Below, piece by piece: positions 46,037 through 57,504 of a DNA stretch of 64,000 nt. Position 1 is the first letter of the stretch. Each line of letters begins with the position of its first letter. The notes beneath the pieces are model-generated. The model searched no databases, had not been told where the DNA came from, and saw only the letters and a list, made by a program, of their open reading frames with translations. The stretch is from Deroplatys truncata. Its lineage: Eukaryota > Arthropoda > Insecta > Mantodea > Mantidae. Position numbers and translations under genes: made by a program. Where the stretch lies: contig CM060978.1 in NCBI GenBank assembly GCA_030765065.1, forward strand, positions 60,535,421 through 60,599,420. Direction: 5' to 3'.

Positions 46037-46458
46037 AGTAGGGTATATAGAGGAATTCGAGCGCAGTTTTTGGGCATATATGGGAAAGGATAGGGAAAAC
46101 GAGGATAGATGGGGCGGTTCAATGAGGAAAATGGGTTTATATGGGAGAGATAGGGAATACGACGACCGTTGTGTAACAACCTGATCACGCTATGTAACAA
46201 CCTGATCACGCTATGTAACAACCTGATCACACTATGTAACAGCCTCATCACCCATTGTAACAGCCCCATCACGTTGTTACATAGCGTGATCAGGTTGTTA
46301 CATAGCGTGATCAGGTTGTTACACAACGGTCGTCGTATTCCCTATCTCTCCCATATAAACCCATTTTCCTCATTGAACCGCCCCATCTATCCTCGTTTTC
46401 CCTATCCTTTCCCATATATGCCCAAAAACTGCGCTCGAATTCCTCTATATACCCTACT
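46037..46458. repeat. Perfect 186-bp inverted repeat with 50-bp spacer
   Basis: Arm 46037-46222 is the exact reverse complement of 46273-46458. I compared all 186 bases and found no mismatch. The arms begin AGTAGGGTATATAGAGGAAT. The inner 50 bp of each arm and the spacer are made of a 21-bp repeat, TGTAACAACCTGATCACGCTA. The spacer has further, diverged units (CAGCCTCATCACCCATTG). It can form a long hairpin or cruciform. Confidence 0.95.
46171..46326 (+). repeat. 21-bp minisatellite, inverted about its centre
   Basis: Five plus-sense units (TGTAACAACCTGATCACGCTA and variants) at 46171-46272 are followed by inverted units at 46273-46326. Because 21 is a multiple of three it opens a reading frame repeating CNNLITL. 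I regard that as incidental. Confidence 0.9.
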
Positions 46459-47599
46459 ACAGTCTAACTTTTCAAGAACGCACCCGAGATCTACCTACTC
46501 GGGCAAAGAAAGCCACGGTCCTCTGTATCCCATGCTAAGATCGGATGACGGAATGCCCATCCCTTTAAATCTATACTCTTTTATAGCTCTAATCATTCCC
46601 CTTACCTGCGAGATCTGGAGCACTGCGGAAGACAGTTGGCTGCTATGGCTACAACAGGCACAGAATAGATCAATTTATTTTGTTTTCTGTTTTCCCCTCC
46701 TTCCCAGTGTCACGCAAATATTATTATTAAATTCGTCAAGAGCCATATTTGAGAGAAGTAAAAACTAACGAAAAATTTTGCATGTAAAGTGTAGTTTCTG
46801 TGGCAGAATTTACTTCAAAATTTTCGGTACAGAGAGAAAGATAGAGAGAGAAGCCTTTTGTAAAACTGCTTTGATTCGCACTGGACGCTCATTTGAAAAT
46901 GTGCTACCACATACTGTATAACGTCACTTGTCTAGCTGCTGAGCTTAGAATTCAATTCCCCTAGTACTTCCGCAGAGGCGTATAACTCGTTTATCGGAGA
47001 TGTTACCTGGCAAGCACGGCGTTCGGCCTAAAGCTGAGAAACTTCCGCGTCGTAGCAACATATGGCGATCTGTCCTACCAAAACCTCAATCCCATAATAA
47101 ATAATAATGAAAGCTGTAACCAGGGCACTACTCAGGACATATCTATAACTCTAGAATTGTTTACTTGCGGCCAACGCTACAACTATCCCTGTTGTGTATG
47201 TGAGTACACCTGAATGTAAACAGGACAAAAGCATCACCAAAGCTGCTAAGTGTCCCGAATAATACGCATCATGCTTTCGTAAGACAATTTGAATTTTATA
47301 AGTAGTCGTAAGTTTTCATGTCGGGATCTCATGGAGTTTTGACGTCCAGAAGTTTCATCCACATCTGCGGTCAACATATTCAGTGGCGTGATCTTAATCT
47401 TCTAGGCGAAGGTTCAGTCGCAACTGACCCGTTGACTGGAGCTACTGTGGTATTTATACGCGAGCTACACGTACGACATTTATTTGGTTGAACAGGGAGA
47501 TACAATGAGTGTGGTGGCGGGGCTTGGCCTTTACAGTGTTGGTGCCGATTGGTTTGTATGATTTTGTGGGTTTGTGTCGGTTTTTTATACTCAAGTATT
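46459..47599. other. FAR intron 2, unclassified part
   Basis: A mixed stretch. 46735-46860 faintly recalls a family A internal segment (TTCGTCAAGAGCCATATTTGAG, TTTTGCATGTAAAGTGTAG). Nothing else recognised. Confidence 0.35.
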
Positions 47600-49260
47600 G
47601 GGTGCGGATGGACTCAGTCGTTGGGCGGCACTTCTAGAGAAGCAGCTGAAAGAGCAACATAGGTCCTGTGGTGCTTCTCAGTATCAAAGAAGACGGTGAA
47701 TTCTGGTAGCAACCGGGACTCCAAATCGCAGCAATCTCAAGTATTCCTTGTTGCCATTTTATATTGCTTCGCCTGCCAGATTCGGTACATTCAACTATAG
47801 CTAAACCTTCAAGCACATGATTGGCCCGGCATCATATCTTGGAAGCGGCCCATTGTGCATCCTTTCGGTGACCCGATCACTTAACCAGCGAGCAGTTAGC
47901 GGCCTTTCAGACCAGCGAAAGGCCGTAGTCAGGCAACGAGCAAGGAAACAAAGCCACAGATACTATACCTCCGATTTGCTAAGGCACACTTTTGATGTCC
48001 GGCCCCCTGTTTTTGCCTCGCTTCTTGGGCTACTGCTGCCTGGAGGTGAGGGCACTCGCAGTGCGTTTGGTGCACTACACTCTCGGGTGCATTGATAGTG
48101 GGCTACTCTTGAGCACTTAAAATACCAAATCATTCTCCCTCCGGCAAAGCCCAAAACGGGCCTGCCAGCCAAGATGCAACAGCCATTCCTAGCATCAGCA
48201 CTAGTGTAGCAACCATGCCCTCTGGCAGCTCGTCACTATTGTGGGCAAGAAAAAAAGATTTCGCCAAAAACGCGGAAGCGGAAAGTGCAAGATTTTTGTT
48301 TGGAGGACCAGACCATGCAACGTAGTAACAAGGCCTTCACGCGAGAAAGTTTCTCGTGTAGACAAAATTTCGGTATCAAACTCTGATGAAGTGCCAGCGT
48401 TTGCATTGAAATCTCGGCACGCAGCGATAGAGCTTCGGTCTTACCTTACCACGTTGGTAAATGATAAGGCAACCAGCTCCTCCAAGCTTTGCACGCTCGG
48501 CAAAGATGGCTTCCTAAAAGTGATATCGCGGAGAAGGAAGAGAACTACAACCCGATTGGCTCCAGAGGGTAAGCTCCCTGCCAATCAGGCGCAGCTGCTC
48601 CCGATATTTGGGTTCTGTCCAGAACAGGATCGTAGGAGGCACGTTCGTCAATCATTGTGGACGACTTTGCGGGCTTCTGTAGGCTTCCTTAAGGAAGCCG
48701 TGCAACCTTGCCGTCGGCGTGTAGGGTGACGCAGAAAAAAGCCGCTTCACCTTCCAGCCTAGATTGTCGAGCACTATCATTTCCCAACGGCCCACCTTAA
48801 GAGGAAGGGTTTTTCCCAATTCTCCTTCAGCCTAAACAAGGCTCGTGACATTCACTGGGTCACCCGCGGTCTTCCAGTAGATACTCCATGGACGACATGG
48901 AGGCAGGGGCTCACCCGCCAGAGTATCACCTCCATCTGGTGGAACAGCTTACCTGGTCCGTTCCCAATAGGCAAGCCCCCAAGACCCCTCTCCCCCTTTC
49001 ATCATAGTCGTGAGGGGAGCGAACGACCCGGAGACTAAGGTAGGTTGGGTTTCTTCCATCTGTTATCTTCGAGTCAAGACTGTTTCCTTCAAAAGTTCGG
49101 ACGATCCCCTGACGATAGCATCCTTAATGCCATAGATGTCTGGGTTTCAATGATTCTAGCCACTTTTGCAGTAGTGCTATGGGGATAACCCACCAGAAAA
49201 ACGATCGCCTCAAGAAAACCACCAACGAACACCCAGGGAGTCCAGCAGGATAGGAGGCTA
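47600..49260 (+). other. GC-rich block, possibly degenerate LINE 5' region/ORF1
   Basis: Clearly richer in G+C and CpG than its surroundings. Plus-strand frames are interrupted but long (47817-48095; 48241-48729, 162 codons). Another frame near 48180 reads SISTSVATMPSGSSSLLW. The text is Ser/Thr-rich then basic, as in retrotransposon gag/ORF1 proteins, but no zinc knuckle, RT or endonuclease motif is visible. It ends near 49260 with a family A scrap just beyond. The assignment is a guess from composition, position in an intron and broken frames. Confidence 0.3.
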
Positions 49261-49309
49261 GCTCAAACAGAACAGCCTATAGCGGTGTGGCGAAATCTGG
49301 GGCAACATT

Positions 49310-49400
49310 TTTTGGTTTAAAGGGGCCTCAAAACGTATAATTCAGGTGAAATCTCAATGTGGACATTTTGGTTGGAATACAATACCTCTTCTACTTGAAT
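49310..49400 (+). repeat. Family A right-end scrap
   Basis: GGGGCCTCAAAACGTATAATTC, GTTGGAATACAATACCTCTTC. A second scrap of the same segment lies at 49735-49810 (GGGCTTCAAAACCTGCAATT, GATTGGAATGAATTTCTTCC). Confidence 0.7.
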
Positions 49401-49810
49401 TTTTAAGCAGAGTATATTGCAGTGCCATTCTGCGAAGATAAACCGAAACATTATATGCGTTGAATGAATGGACGTTGAGAGGCGTTATGCAAGAAATGTT
49501 TACATGATAGATTGTTTATTTTGTTTACGCTTTTGCGTGTGACATTGCAAGAGCTATTCTTTGGTCTAAGTTTTGTAAATAATGCAGTTACCGTTTTGGT
49601 ACTGCTCGGATAGAACTCCGTGCTTACTAGGCAACTACTCCGCCTCACTTTTACTACGTTACGTCCTTCCTCTTAGAAGTGATACTAACTTAAAAATTGA
49701 CTCAAAACAATGACGTATGTACGAGTTTGAAATGAACTCACTACCCAGGGGCTTCAAAACCTGCAATTATGGTGAAATTTCGATGTCGAACTTTTGATTG
49801 GAATGAATTT

Positions 49811-50610
49811 CTTCCTAGGAGCATAGTTTGGAGTACGTAATGTCAAAAGAGAGACAGAGGAATGCTAGGGCAACTGAATTTTAGAAAGTGGAGCCATCCG
49901 AGCTAATAACCATTTTATTTCTAGTCTGTAGAGTGATTAACACGTAGCATCTGACGTAATGTGGAAACATAGAAAATAACTCACTTCCTCGCATGTTATG
50001 TTCGGGCTGGCTGCTTAAATACTTTGTGTTTAGAACTCACGGCATGTAGCTACAAATCGACGCATTTTGGGCGCAGCAAATGTAAAATATAACATTAACT
50101 GTGCAAAGTGGAAAAGCGTGAAGTTCTTAGACAATGATAATTATTGTTACATTTTAAGGAACATGTGGGATCAAGGGTTGTTCATATGAATAGCCGTGGT
50201 TTCTAAATAAGAAAGATATCATCCAGCTTCATGTTAGGACATCTATAAACAGATTGCTCAATCGCGGTGAATGTTCTGAAGAGAGAATTTGAACGAGGAT
50301 GTAGAGTTTGTTGGCAGTTTGTTCGGAAATGAGCAAATAGCATAAATCTCCAGAATTCCACCCTACTCTCCCGTCGTCCTAGAATCTTCCAGAAGAAGTC
50401 TGTGGCGCATAAAAGAGGATTGATCGTTATCTATGGGCTGGATTATATTCGGTTCTCCTACTTCCTTACAAATTTGTTGCAGCCTTGAGGATAAATATTA
50501 GCAGTCTAAGTGATGAGAGAAGTACCTGAACTGGGAACTGAAATGCTACTTACAGGAGAACCAAAATAGAAGAATAAGTCACAGTATGCAGGGTTAAACT
50601 CGCAATACAT
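49811..50610. other. FAR intron 2, unclassified part
   Basis: No repeat or exon recognised up to the donor of the FAR exon at 50613. Confidence 0.4.
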
Positions 50611-50612
50611 AC

Positions 50613-50858
50613 CTTATTTTTCTCGAGGGAATCCACTTGAGTACCCAGTCTAAACACGAACCCAGAATAAAATGAAAAAAGAGCACAATGAAGTAGTACT
50701 TGTAAATGTTGCACGTGGTCCGCTGATTGAACGTCCACAAACTATAACCACATGGAATGTCTGACATCAACTCAAGACTTCCAGCCATCACTTGTGACAA
50801 TCTTACTGCATTGTTGAAACTCCTGGCCACGTTGATGATAGTAAGAGTACAATCCTTG
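50613..50858 (-). CDS. Fatty acyl-CoA reductase, internal exon (NNP.TWG to membrane segment)
   Basis: Second visible FAR exon, 246 nt, open throughout. It encodes DCTLTIINVARSFNNA, then LELMSDIPCGYSLWTF, then the hydrophobic stretch YYFIVLFFHFILGSCLD. This is the usual FAR order: (V)YN.....NPITWG, a helix, P...LWYP, then a membrane-associated helix (LFFHLLPAYL.D). The acceptor is TTGCTTTCAG (AG at 50860-50859) and the donor is AATAAG|GTATGT (GT at 50612-50611), both near consensus. Its first base completes the codon left by the exon at 57880-58072 (AG+C, Ser), and its last two bases (AG) are completed by the exon ending at 44206. The conserved Pro-Ala after FFH is replaced by Gly-Ser, and TWG by RLS. 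It is therefore either a divergent FAR or one under relaxed constraint. Confidence 0.75.
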
Positions 50859-50860
50859 CT

Positions 50861-52359
50861 GAAAGCAATCACAACAATTAGTGAAATACGGTTCACTGAT
50901 TAGGGTAATGCACTTGTGAAAAATCCAATCCTTTGCATTCACGTCATATTCTCTTCTCACACTTCCACAAACCGTTATTTCTTGCAAAAGCTTATTTTTC
51001 TATTTACTTGCTGCTAATAGCGATAAACTTACATTACACACTAACACTTTTGTTGTAGATGTAAGAAGGATAAAAAGAAATACTGAACCTCATAGCACTA
51101 CGACCCATGCAGGGTTTTGGGCTACCAACACGTCTACAAACGCACGCAGAGGTGAGCGATTACCCAACCGATATAGGGAGAATGCACCACGCATTCCCCA
51201 GACGAAATGTTGTCTCTCGAGGTCAGGATCGCTGCACCTCCCTTTCCTAACAATGCTGAGTGGGCACCGGTCCTGTACCCTGGACTTAAAATCTGCACCG
51301 TATAAGAAGGACACAATAGGATAAATCGATAGTCAGATATAAAAAGTGGATCGCTATGAGTGACTTTGAAGCTCTATGCTCCTGAATGAACACGAGAAAA
51401 AAGGAATAGCAACTTACTACCTAAAATAAGTAAAGGTATTAACATTCATATCATAAACAAAGTAATCCCGTGGCCATAGATGGCTCCCCTTTGCCGTGAC
51501 ATTGGTTTCCCCAGGTTGAGCGGTGGACGAGTTTATAATACTCGTATGTCACCTGCATTATCGGCCAAAGCCTACTTCTTTTGCCTGATCAAGGGAGAAT
51601 GCAATCTAGGATATCTTACTGGCCTTACCAGTTAGGAAGGTTTCCTAAGTACGCGCAACTGATGGAATCTAGCCGCAAGCAACAGATGGCTAGATGCCGC
51701 ATGCTAGCGCCAGGTAAGCGGTCACGCCCACACGTCTTTCGGACAATTCAAAATTCTTTAACTAGTTTCTTTTGCAAGTAGATTTCTAAATTTAATTAAC
51801 TCAGTACGTGTGGCGTAGTGTACACTTCATGGATTAGAGTGAGTTTGCAGAAATAAAAGCAAACATGTAAAATTAAACTTGGTGAATTGCTTGAGCAAGA
51901 GGAATAAAGGCTTTAAAATATATACCCGAGTGTAATTTAAATTGTGAAGTTTCTTTAACATTGTCAAAGTTTAACAGAATATATTTATGTTATACAGCTG
52001 CAAGAATGTAACGTTTCATTTGTTTAAGGTGGTGTTTCTAAACCTTCATTTACATTATTCCTCACTTTTGATATGAGTCAGTCACTATTATTTTATTATT
52101 TTTAGAAGTGTGCGTATTGCTTCACGTAAAGTCAAATAGGCCTAGCACGCAATCATAGTTGACATTGCAGGCAACATTGAGTTCTTTTTGCAATTTAAAA
52201 GTAACTAGAAGATTATTTCACTATACTCCATATTAGAAGTTACGATATATCATCTTAGAACTCGTAACATAACAGATTAATAACTTGTAACAGAGAAGGT
52301 AACACCGCGACAGTAGAATAACACCACCAAAACTGTTACACTCGGAAATGGTTAAGACC
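50861..52359. other. FAR intron 1, unclassified part
   Basis: 51080-51310 is a GC-richer block with overlapping minus-strand frames (up to 74 codons) but no recognised similarity. 51480-51770 is also mixed. The rest is AT-rich. Confidence 0.35.
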
Positions 52360-52665
52360 AATATATATATTTGCCACAAATTGTGCATTAAAAAGATCTA
52401 AATTGTTTGTGCGGTAAGATTTTGTCCATCTCTTACTAAGTATACACAACTCACTCAGAATGAAGAGGACTTCAGAGAATTCAGATATTTACTTTATTTG
52501 GCATATAAGTATCTGAAATATATGGTATTTTAATCAAAACATGTAGAGCCATTTGTAAGAAAATAAAACATTTCGAAAACTGTACCATATAAACGGTAGT
52601 TTAAGTTTGGAAAATGTTCTTGAAAAACTTCATGAGATATCCTTGGAGGATGTTGAATTTAAGGG
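52360..52665 (+). repeat. Family A2 right-middle fragment
   Basis: TTGCCACAAATTGTGCATTAAAAAG, GTGCGGTAAGATTTTGTCCATC, ATGAAGAGGACTTCAGAG, TGGTATTTTAATCAAAACATG. It fades after GATGTTGAATTTAAGG. Confidence 0.75.
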
Positions 52666-53569
52666 GACAAGTTGTCTGAACACATGGAAATCACACCTTA
52701 ATGTGTGAAATTACCACTGCTCTTAAAGTTATCAAATAGTTTTTCCTGAAGTTTTTGTGAATTACTCTATAAATCATGATAATTATTTCAAGTGGTTGTT
52801 TGCATTGATAGCTTGTGTAGTTGAGTCCGTAAAAAGTAGTTCATTCAGCAGAAAGATAACAACATTTACTCTTAAAACATGTGAATTCATTAATTTTTTT
52901 CTCTGATACTACTTTCTAAACAGAATCACACTTTTTATGCTTGTTCTTAGTATAATCAGCTATCTTATGAACCTCAATTGTTTAGTTATGTATATCGGTA
53001 CAGTAGAAGTTGAAAATAAATTAATTGCAAAGTAAAAATGTGGAAAATTTGCAACTTTGTTGGTTTCTTAATATCACTAATAAAATTATAAAGCTATGAT
53101 TGTGGTTCAGAAAGTTTAACTATGTGTTGTATACATGTACTGAAGAATTCAGCTCTCTACCTTTCATACTTTTTGAGAAAAGGGTACATAAGATTCCAAA
53201 AATGTTGTTTTGAGAAAACTGAATTTAAAGTTTGAACGTTAAAATTCTGCCACACTTCAGTGCATTCTAGGGTCATAATCATCTGCACGTTCATGCCAGG
53301 GTTGCTTCAGCTTTTCTAATTGCCTTCTCTTGGCCCTGGCTTCTTTTATTAATTGCTGAACTGCTCGCTGGTTGAAATATACAAAAATACTCTAAAAAGC
53401 GACGTTGAATGACAGCTTTAAAGCAATGCAGACCAGCACTTAAATTGTATTTAAATGTCTTAAAAACCTCTTAACCACCAAAGAGTATATATTTTCTGAA
53501 ACTGTAAGTAATAGGGATTTTATTGGTGCCTAAAACAAGAACAATTTTGATTTTTTACCATTTCAGAGT
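52666..53569. other. FAR intron 1, unclassified part
   Basis: AT-rich, nothing recognised. Confidence 0.4.
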
Positions 53570-54372
53570 ACCTTGTCCCCTACTATGTAAAGTAATTAGG
53601 AGAAGTATTGTATTCCAACTAAAATTGGATATTTTACCAGAAATATATATTTTGAGGCCTCCTGAGTTCAAAAAAAGAAATTTTAGAAATAATTCCGCGT
53701 GTGTATGTGTTTGTGTGCGTGTGAACGGCTTAAATAAAAATGGAAAGCCGTATAGGTATTTAAGTACATTATCTTCCACAGATGGGTCCTGAAAATTTGC
53801 AACCAAATCCCAACACCCCAGCTACACTTTGCATGGAAGATTTTTCGAAACTTTTGATTTTCTAAAAAATGGCTCTAATGGTTCTGATTAAAATACCATA
53901 TATTAATTATATTTACATGATAAACCAAATGTATATCTTAAACATTTCGGGAATAGCTTGTAGAGTCTTCTTCATTCGGAGGTAAATTTATACAATCTTA
54001 TATATCTGGTAAACGTTAGGTGATAGGAAAACGTACAACACAAAAAGGTGTAGATCTCTTTGAAACACACAATTTCATTCAAATAACTTCCTTTGGTATA
54101 AGCCATTTCTGAGATTAATGCTTCGAATTGTTCATTACTTGGTCACTCCTTTGAAGTCCTGTCAACATTTAGTTGTTTAGAGGATGGAGCCGTATGGCGT
54201 CCAGTTCTTAAGCTCTGAACTATCGCTGTTCCCTTTGTATCTATAAATATGTTTAATGTAGCCATTTTTAAAATTCAGAAGACAGAAAAATAAGCTTTAG
54301 TAATAACAGTTTGTGCACCCACTAATAAATGAGATGGTAACGAAGGACATAAACTTGTAACACATCGGAATT
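53570..54372 (-). repeat. Family A2, full-length, minus orientation
   Basis: Starts GAGAAGTATTGTATTCCAAC, GT-rich zone at 53698-53722, GGTAAACGTTAGGTGATAGG in the middle and GGCGTCCAGTTCTTAAGC. It ends AGATGGTAACGAAGGACAT with AACACATCGGAAT. Lies in FAR intron 1. Confidence 0.85.
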
Positions 54373-54518
54373 TTTATATAGGGGACCCTAAAACGCGTAT
54401 TTTCAATTAAATATCCGTATTGAATTTTTTATTGGAACACTCCTTCGCTTACTATAGGTTGCTACAGGGTTGTTAATACAACTAGTGGCCGGCGGCTATC
54501 AACCTTATAGCCGACAGA
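54373..54518 (+). repeat. Family A right-end scrap and GC-rich flank
   Basis: 54380-54465 has GGGGACCCTAAAACGCGTATT, GAATTTTTTATTGGAACAC and CTTCGCTTACTATAGG. 54480-54518 is a GC-rich flank (GTGGCCGGCGGCT). Confidence 0.6.
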
Positions 54519-54615
54519 GCGCGGTAGGTTACACGAGAAAAAAACATCTAATCGTCGGACGTAAATATTTTACGCTCAACGATTCGGTGTCTCTTTATCG
54601 CGCAACCTACCGCGC
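54519..54615. repeat. 97-bp imperfect palindrome, GC-capped
   Basis: GCGCGGTAGGTT at the left is matched by AACCTACCGCGC at the right. The interior pairs imperfectly down to the centre CGTAAATATTTTACG. By eye roughly three quarters of positions pair. Noncoding; possibly a small foldback element or the core of a MITE. Confidence 0.75.
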
Positions 54616-54789
54616 GGTTCCGCCCATTGGCCGGCCGCTTCAGGTGGCTCCGCTGAAATATCGTTATCAAATATTTGCATAAAATAGAACACTTTCTCTT
54701 AGGAAGGTTATGCAGAAAGTAAAAATAATAACAATAATTGGAATGCCTGTTTCTCAAATTTTGTGAATTATAAAATTTAAGTTGTTATA

Positions 54790-56091
54790 CAGTGTGAATC
54801 ATATAAACCTGAACCCTTTAATGGATTATAACTCTTGAACCAATAACAGGACACATATGCAACTTTGGGAGAATATTATTCGTAATGGGGAGATTACATT
54901 GCTTATTATTCCTCAGAACAAATTTTTAAAATGTTCTCCGTCAGCATTCATGCGTATCTGCACTTGTTTCACCATATTCTGTGACGTTCTACGAAGAGTA
55001 TCCTCTCTAATGTTGCTTTATTTTGTTACTAATGGATTCAAGGGGTTCAGCAGTTGTCGAGGCCCATTCTTATACACACTATGCCTCCAAAAGAAAAAGT
55101 CCAGCGAGGTTAGGTTATGCTAAGTGATCTTGAGTTCCACAGACTTTTTGAGATTATTCGATTATCAAAAAGCTGGTTACAAGCTGCAAGAAGGAGTTAG
55201 ATGGATGGCACGTTGTTCCATCTTGCTGGAAGTAACCTTCTGGCAGTTTAATATCATTTAGGGCATTGAAGATGCCCTGTAAACTGTAGTGTCTACAGTC
55301 GTATAAAGGAAAATGGGGCCAACAATCCTGGAAGCTGACACCGCCCACCATACTCCAGACTTTTCATCATGCGATGGTGTTTCTGGATGATAATGGGGAT
55401 GATAATCAGTTGATTTTTGTGCTGATGTAGCTTGACAGATCAAACTATGCCTCATCTGTAAACCACGTTATGGAGAGATTGTCTGGACACGGAATAAGAA
55501 AATCTTGAATACATCAACAATAACACATTTGTTTTTCATGATCTGCTGCTTTGATTGCTGCAACATATGCACTCCGTATGGTCGTAATCACGATTTCTTC
55601 CTAACTCTTTGACATATGCCAATTGAATGGAGCTGTCTTCTGGCTGCTCAATACGCATCGATTTCTTTGGAGAATTCACCAAGTGTCTTCGAACATAATC
55701 AACCGATTTTGCACTCAGTGATCGTCTATGTTTTCAACTCTCACTGATGAGTTTATCAGTTGTCTCCAGCTTTCTTCATTACGCACATTGAATTCTCTTT
55801 CAAATTTCCGTTGCGTTGTTATCAATGAATTCGTCTTCCAATACGTTTTCACAATAAAAACACTCTCTCGAAGTGAGTACTGCATGTTTCTGTTACTACA
55901 AACTAAATACTACCAACAATGTCAAAAATTCTTGCAATCGCCATCGAAATCAACAAAGCAGTCAACAACTGACAGTGTTACTGATTCTCCCCGAGCCACT
56001 TAGATCATGAGAATAAATTTCACATTTCTACGAGCTTTCAGAGGGAAATTATGGCCCATTAAAGTAGTTCGGATTTATATGGATCACACTG
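54790..56091 (-). mobile_element. mariner-superfamily transposon, full length, inactive
   Basis: 1.3 kb with terminal inverted repeats of about 33 bp: CAGTGTGAATCATATAAACC at the left and the complement of CAGTGTGATCCATATAAATC at the right. TA precedes the left end (54788-54789); CA follows the right end, a mutated TA. It contains one decayed minus-strand transposase and lies in FAR intron 1. Confidence 0.88.
54913..55885 (-). pseudogene. IS630/mariner-type transposase, many lesions
   Basis: Starts MQYSLRESVFIVKTYW at 55885, then TTQRKFEREFNVRN. The middle gives HLVNSPKKSMRI, then WFTDEA with the first Asp. Next come EKSGVWWAVSASRIVGPIF and GYFQQDGTTCHPSNSF with the second catalytic Asp. It ends VKQVQIRMNADGEHFKNLF at 54913. 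This matches the insect DDE transposases that read EKVGVWCAIS..RIVGPIFF and FQQDGATCHTA. Several stops and frameshifts; the segment with the third acidic residue is mostly lost. Confidence 0.8.
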
Positions 56092-56235
56092 CATTAGCAA
56101 CAGTAAACTAAAATGCGTCTCCTTTAACACTAATGATTTTAAAATATATTTTCTACCGATGTAACAAAATAAAAGGATGGAATAGCCAGAGCAAACCACA
56201 ATAACTAAGGTATTAAGTTCTGAAACAGGACAATA

Positions 56236-57502
56236 TGAGGGGCACTATTTATACTTTGAGCCTAATAATTAAAACAAAGTAATTTCTGATTGAATGCTGC
56301 TTTATTTTTTTTCAACATATTCTCCTTTATGATCAATACACTTTTGCATCCGTTTGAACCATTTGTAAAAGCATTTATTCCAGTCTTCTTGAGACACCTC
56401 CAAAACAAGGCATCAACGGCTTCTTCTGCCAACAAAAATCGTTGTGTATTCTTGATGTTCGGGAACAAACAGAAGTAATTGGGTACCACATCAGGACTGT
56501 ATGCCGGATGACCCATCATTCGATCTTTTGAGCCTTCAAATACTCTGTTGTTAGACGAGATGTGTGTGCACTCGCATTCTCTTGAAGAAGAACGATCCTA
56601 CGGTTCTTGTTGGTTTTCCTTACTTCACCGAAGACTTCCGGCAAATAAATGATTGTGTACCATTCGGCATTGACAGTTTTACGTTCCTCTAAAGGCACTG
56701 TTGCCAGATGGTCAGTTTTGCTGAAAAAGCAGACGACCATTTGCTTCGAAGTGCTTCGAATGCGAATTACTTTTGTTGGATTTGCTTCATCTTGAAACAC
56801 CCATACAGTCGACTGCTGTTTATGTTCCGGCTCATACGCATAGATCCATGATTCGTCATCTGTTTCAATCTTATATACGTCTTTTGAGGCACCGCCATTG
56901 TATTTCTTGAACATTTTTGTTCACCAATGACACGAGCATCTTTTTGAGATTGCGTCAAATTATGTGTAATCCAACGAGAGCAAACCTTTTTCACGGCTAA
57001 ATAATCATGCAATATTTTATATATGCTGGTTGAACTAATGCCTAGGGTTGCCTAAATCTGACAATATGTCGCATGTTGATCTTTTATTATTAGTTTTTGC
57101 ACATCGTCAATGTTTTCTGGCACAACTGATTTTGGACGACCTTCACGAACTTCATCATTGAGCGAACGGCGGCCACGATTAAATTCGTTATACAAGCGTT
57201 TCACAGTGACAAAGGATGGAGCTTTGTCGCCATATGTGGAAGTTAGTTGATCGATGCACTCTTGTCTTGATAATCCACGTCAAAGGTCGTAATAAATCTT
57301 GCACGAACATTTTCACGAGTTAATTCCATGTTTTTGTTGACACACAATCTTCAAGTTAGTGTACACAAGACAAATGTCGCTCTATTGACAAAATGTTTGA
57401 AGTAGATTATAGTAAAAAATGTCAAACTTTCCATTGGAAACGTCAGATGGCACCTACAACATTCAGGATTGCCAAGGCTCAAAGTATGGATAGTGCCCCT
57501 CG
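56236..57502 (-). mobile_element. mariner transposon, full length, inactive
   Basis: 1267 bp with terminal inverted repeats TGAGGGGCACTATTTATACT at the left and the complement of CGAGGGGCACTATCCATACT at the right, about 28 bp each. Both flanks keep TA (56234-56235 and 57503-57504). It contains one minus-strand transposase and lies 376 bp below the FAR exon at 57880. Confidence 0.92.
56262..57329 (-). pseudogene. mariner transposase with two mutated catalytic positions
   Basis: Starts MELTRENVRARFITTF at 57329, followed by FVTVKRLYNEFNRGRRS and the GRPKSVVPENID linker, then one TAG (near 57053) and a frameshift near 56920. TDDESWIYAYEPEHKQQ has the first Asp. The second catalytic Asp position reads Glu (LLQENASAHTS, normally HHDNAS.HT). 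A further shift leads to GHPAYSPDVVPNYFCLF, where the third Asp (normally P.DFFLF) reads Tyr. So the DD34D triad is lost at two of three sites, in addition to stop and shifts. It ends at 56262 beside the left inverted repeat. Confidence 0.88.
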
Positions 57503-57504
57503 TA

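Noticed and set aside
46169..46768. A 199-codon frame with a CNNLITL heptad repeat
   Set aside because: It is a by-product of a 21-bp repeat and its inverted copy; the frame crosses both arms of the palindrome.
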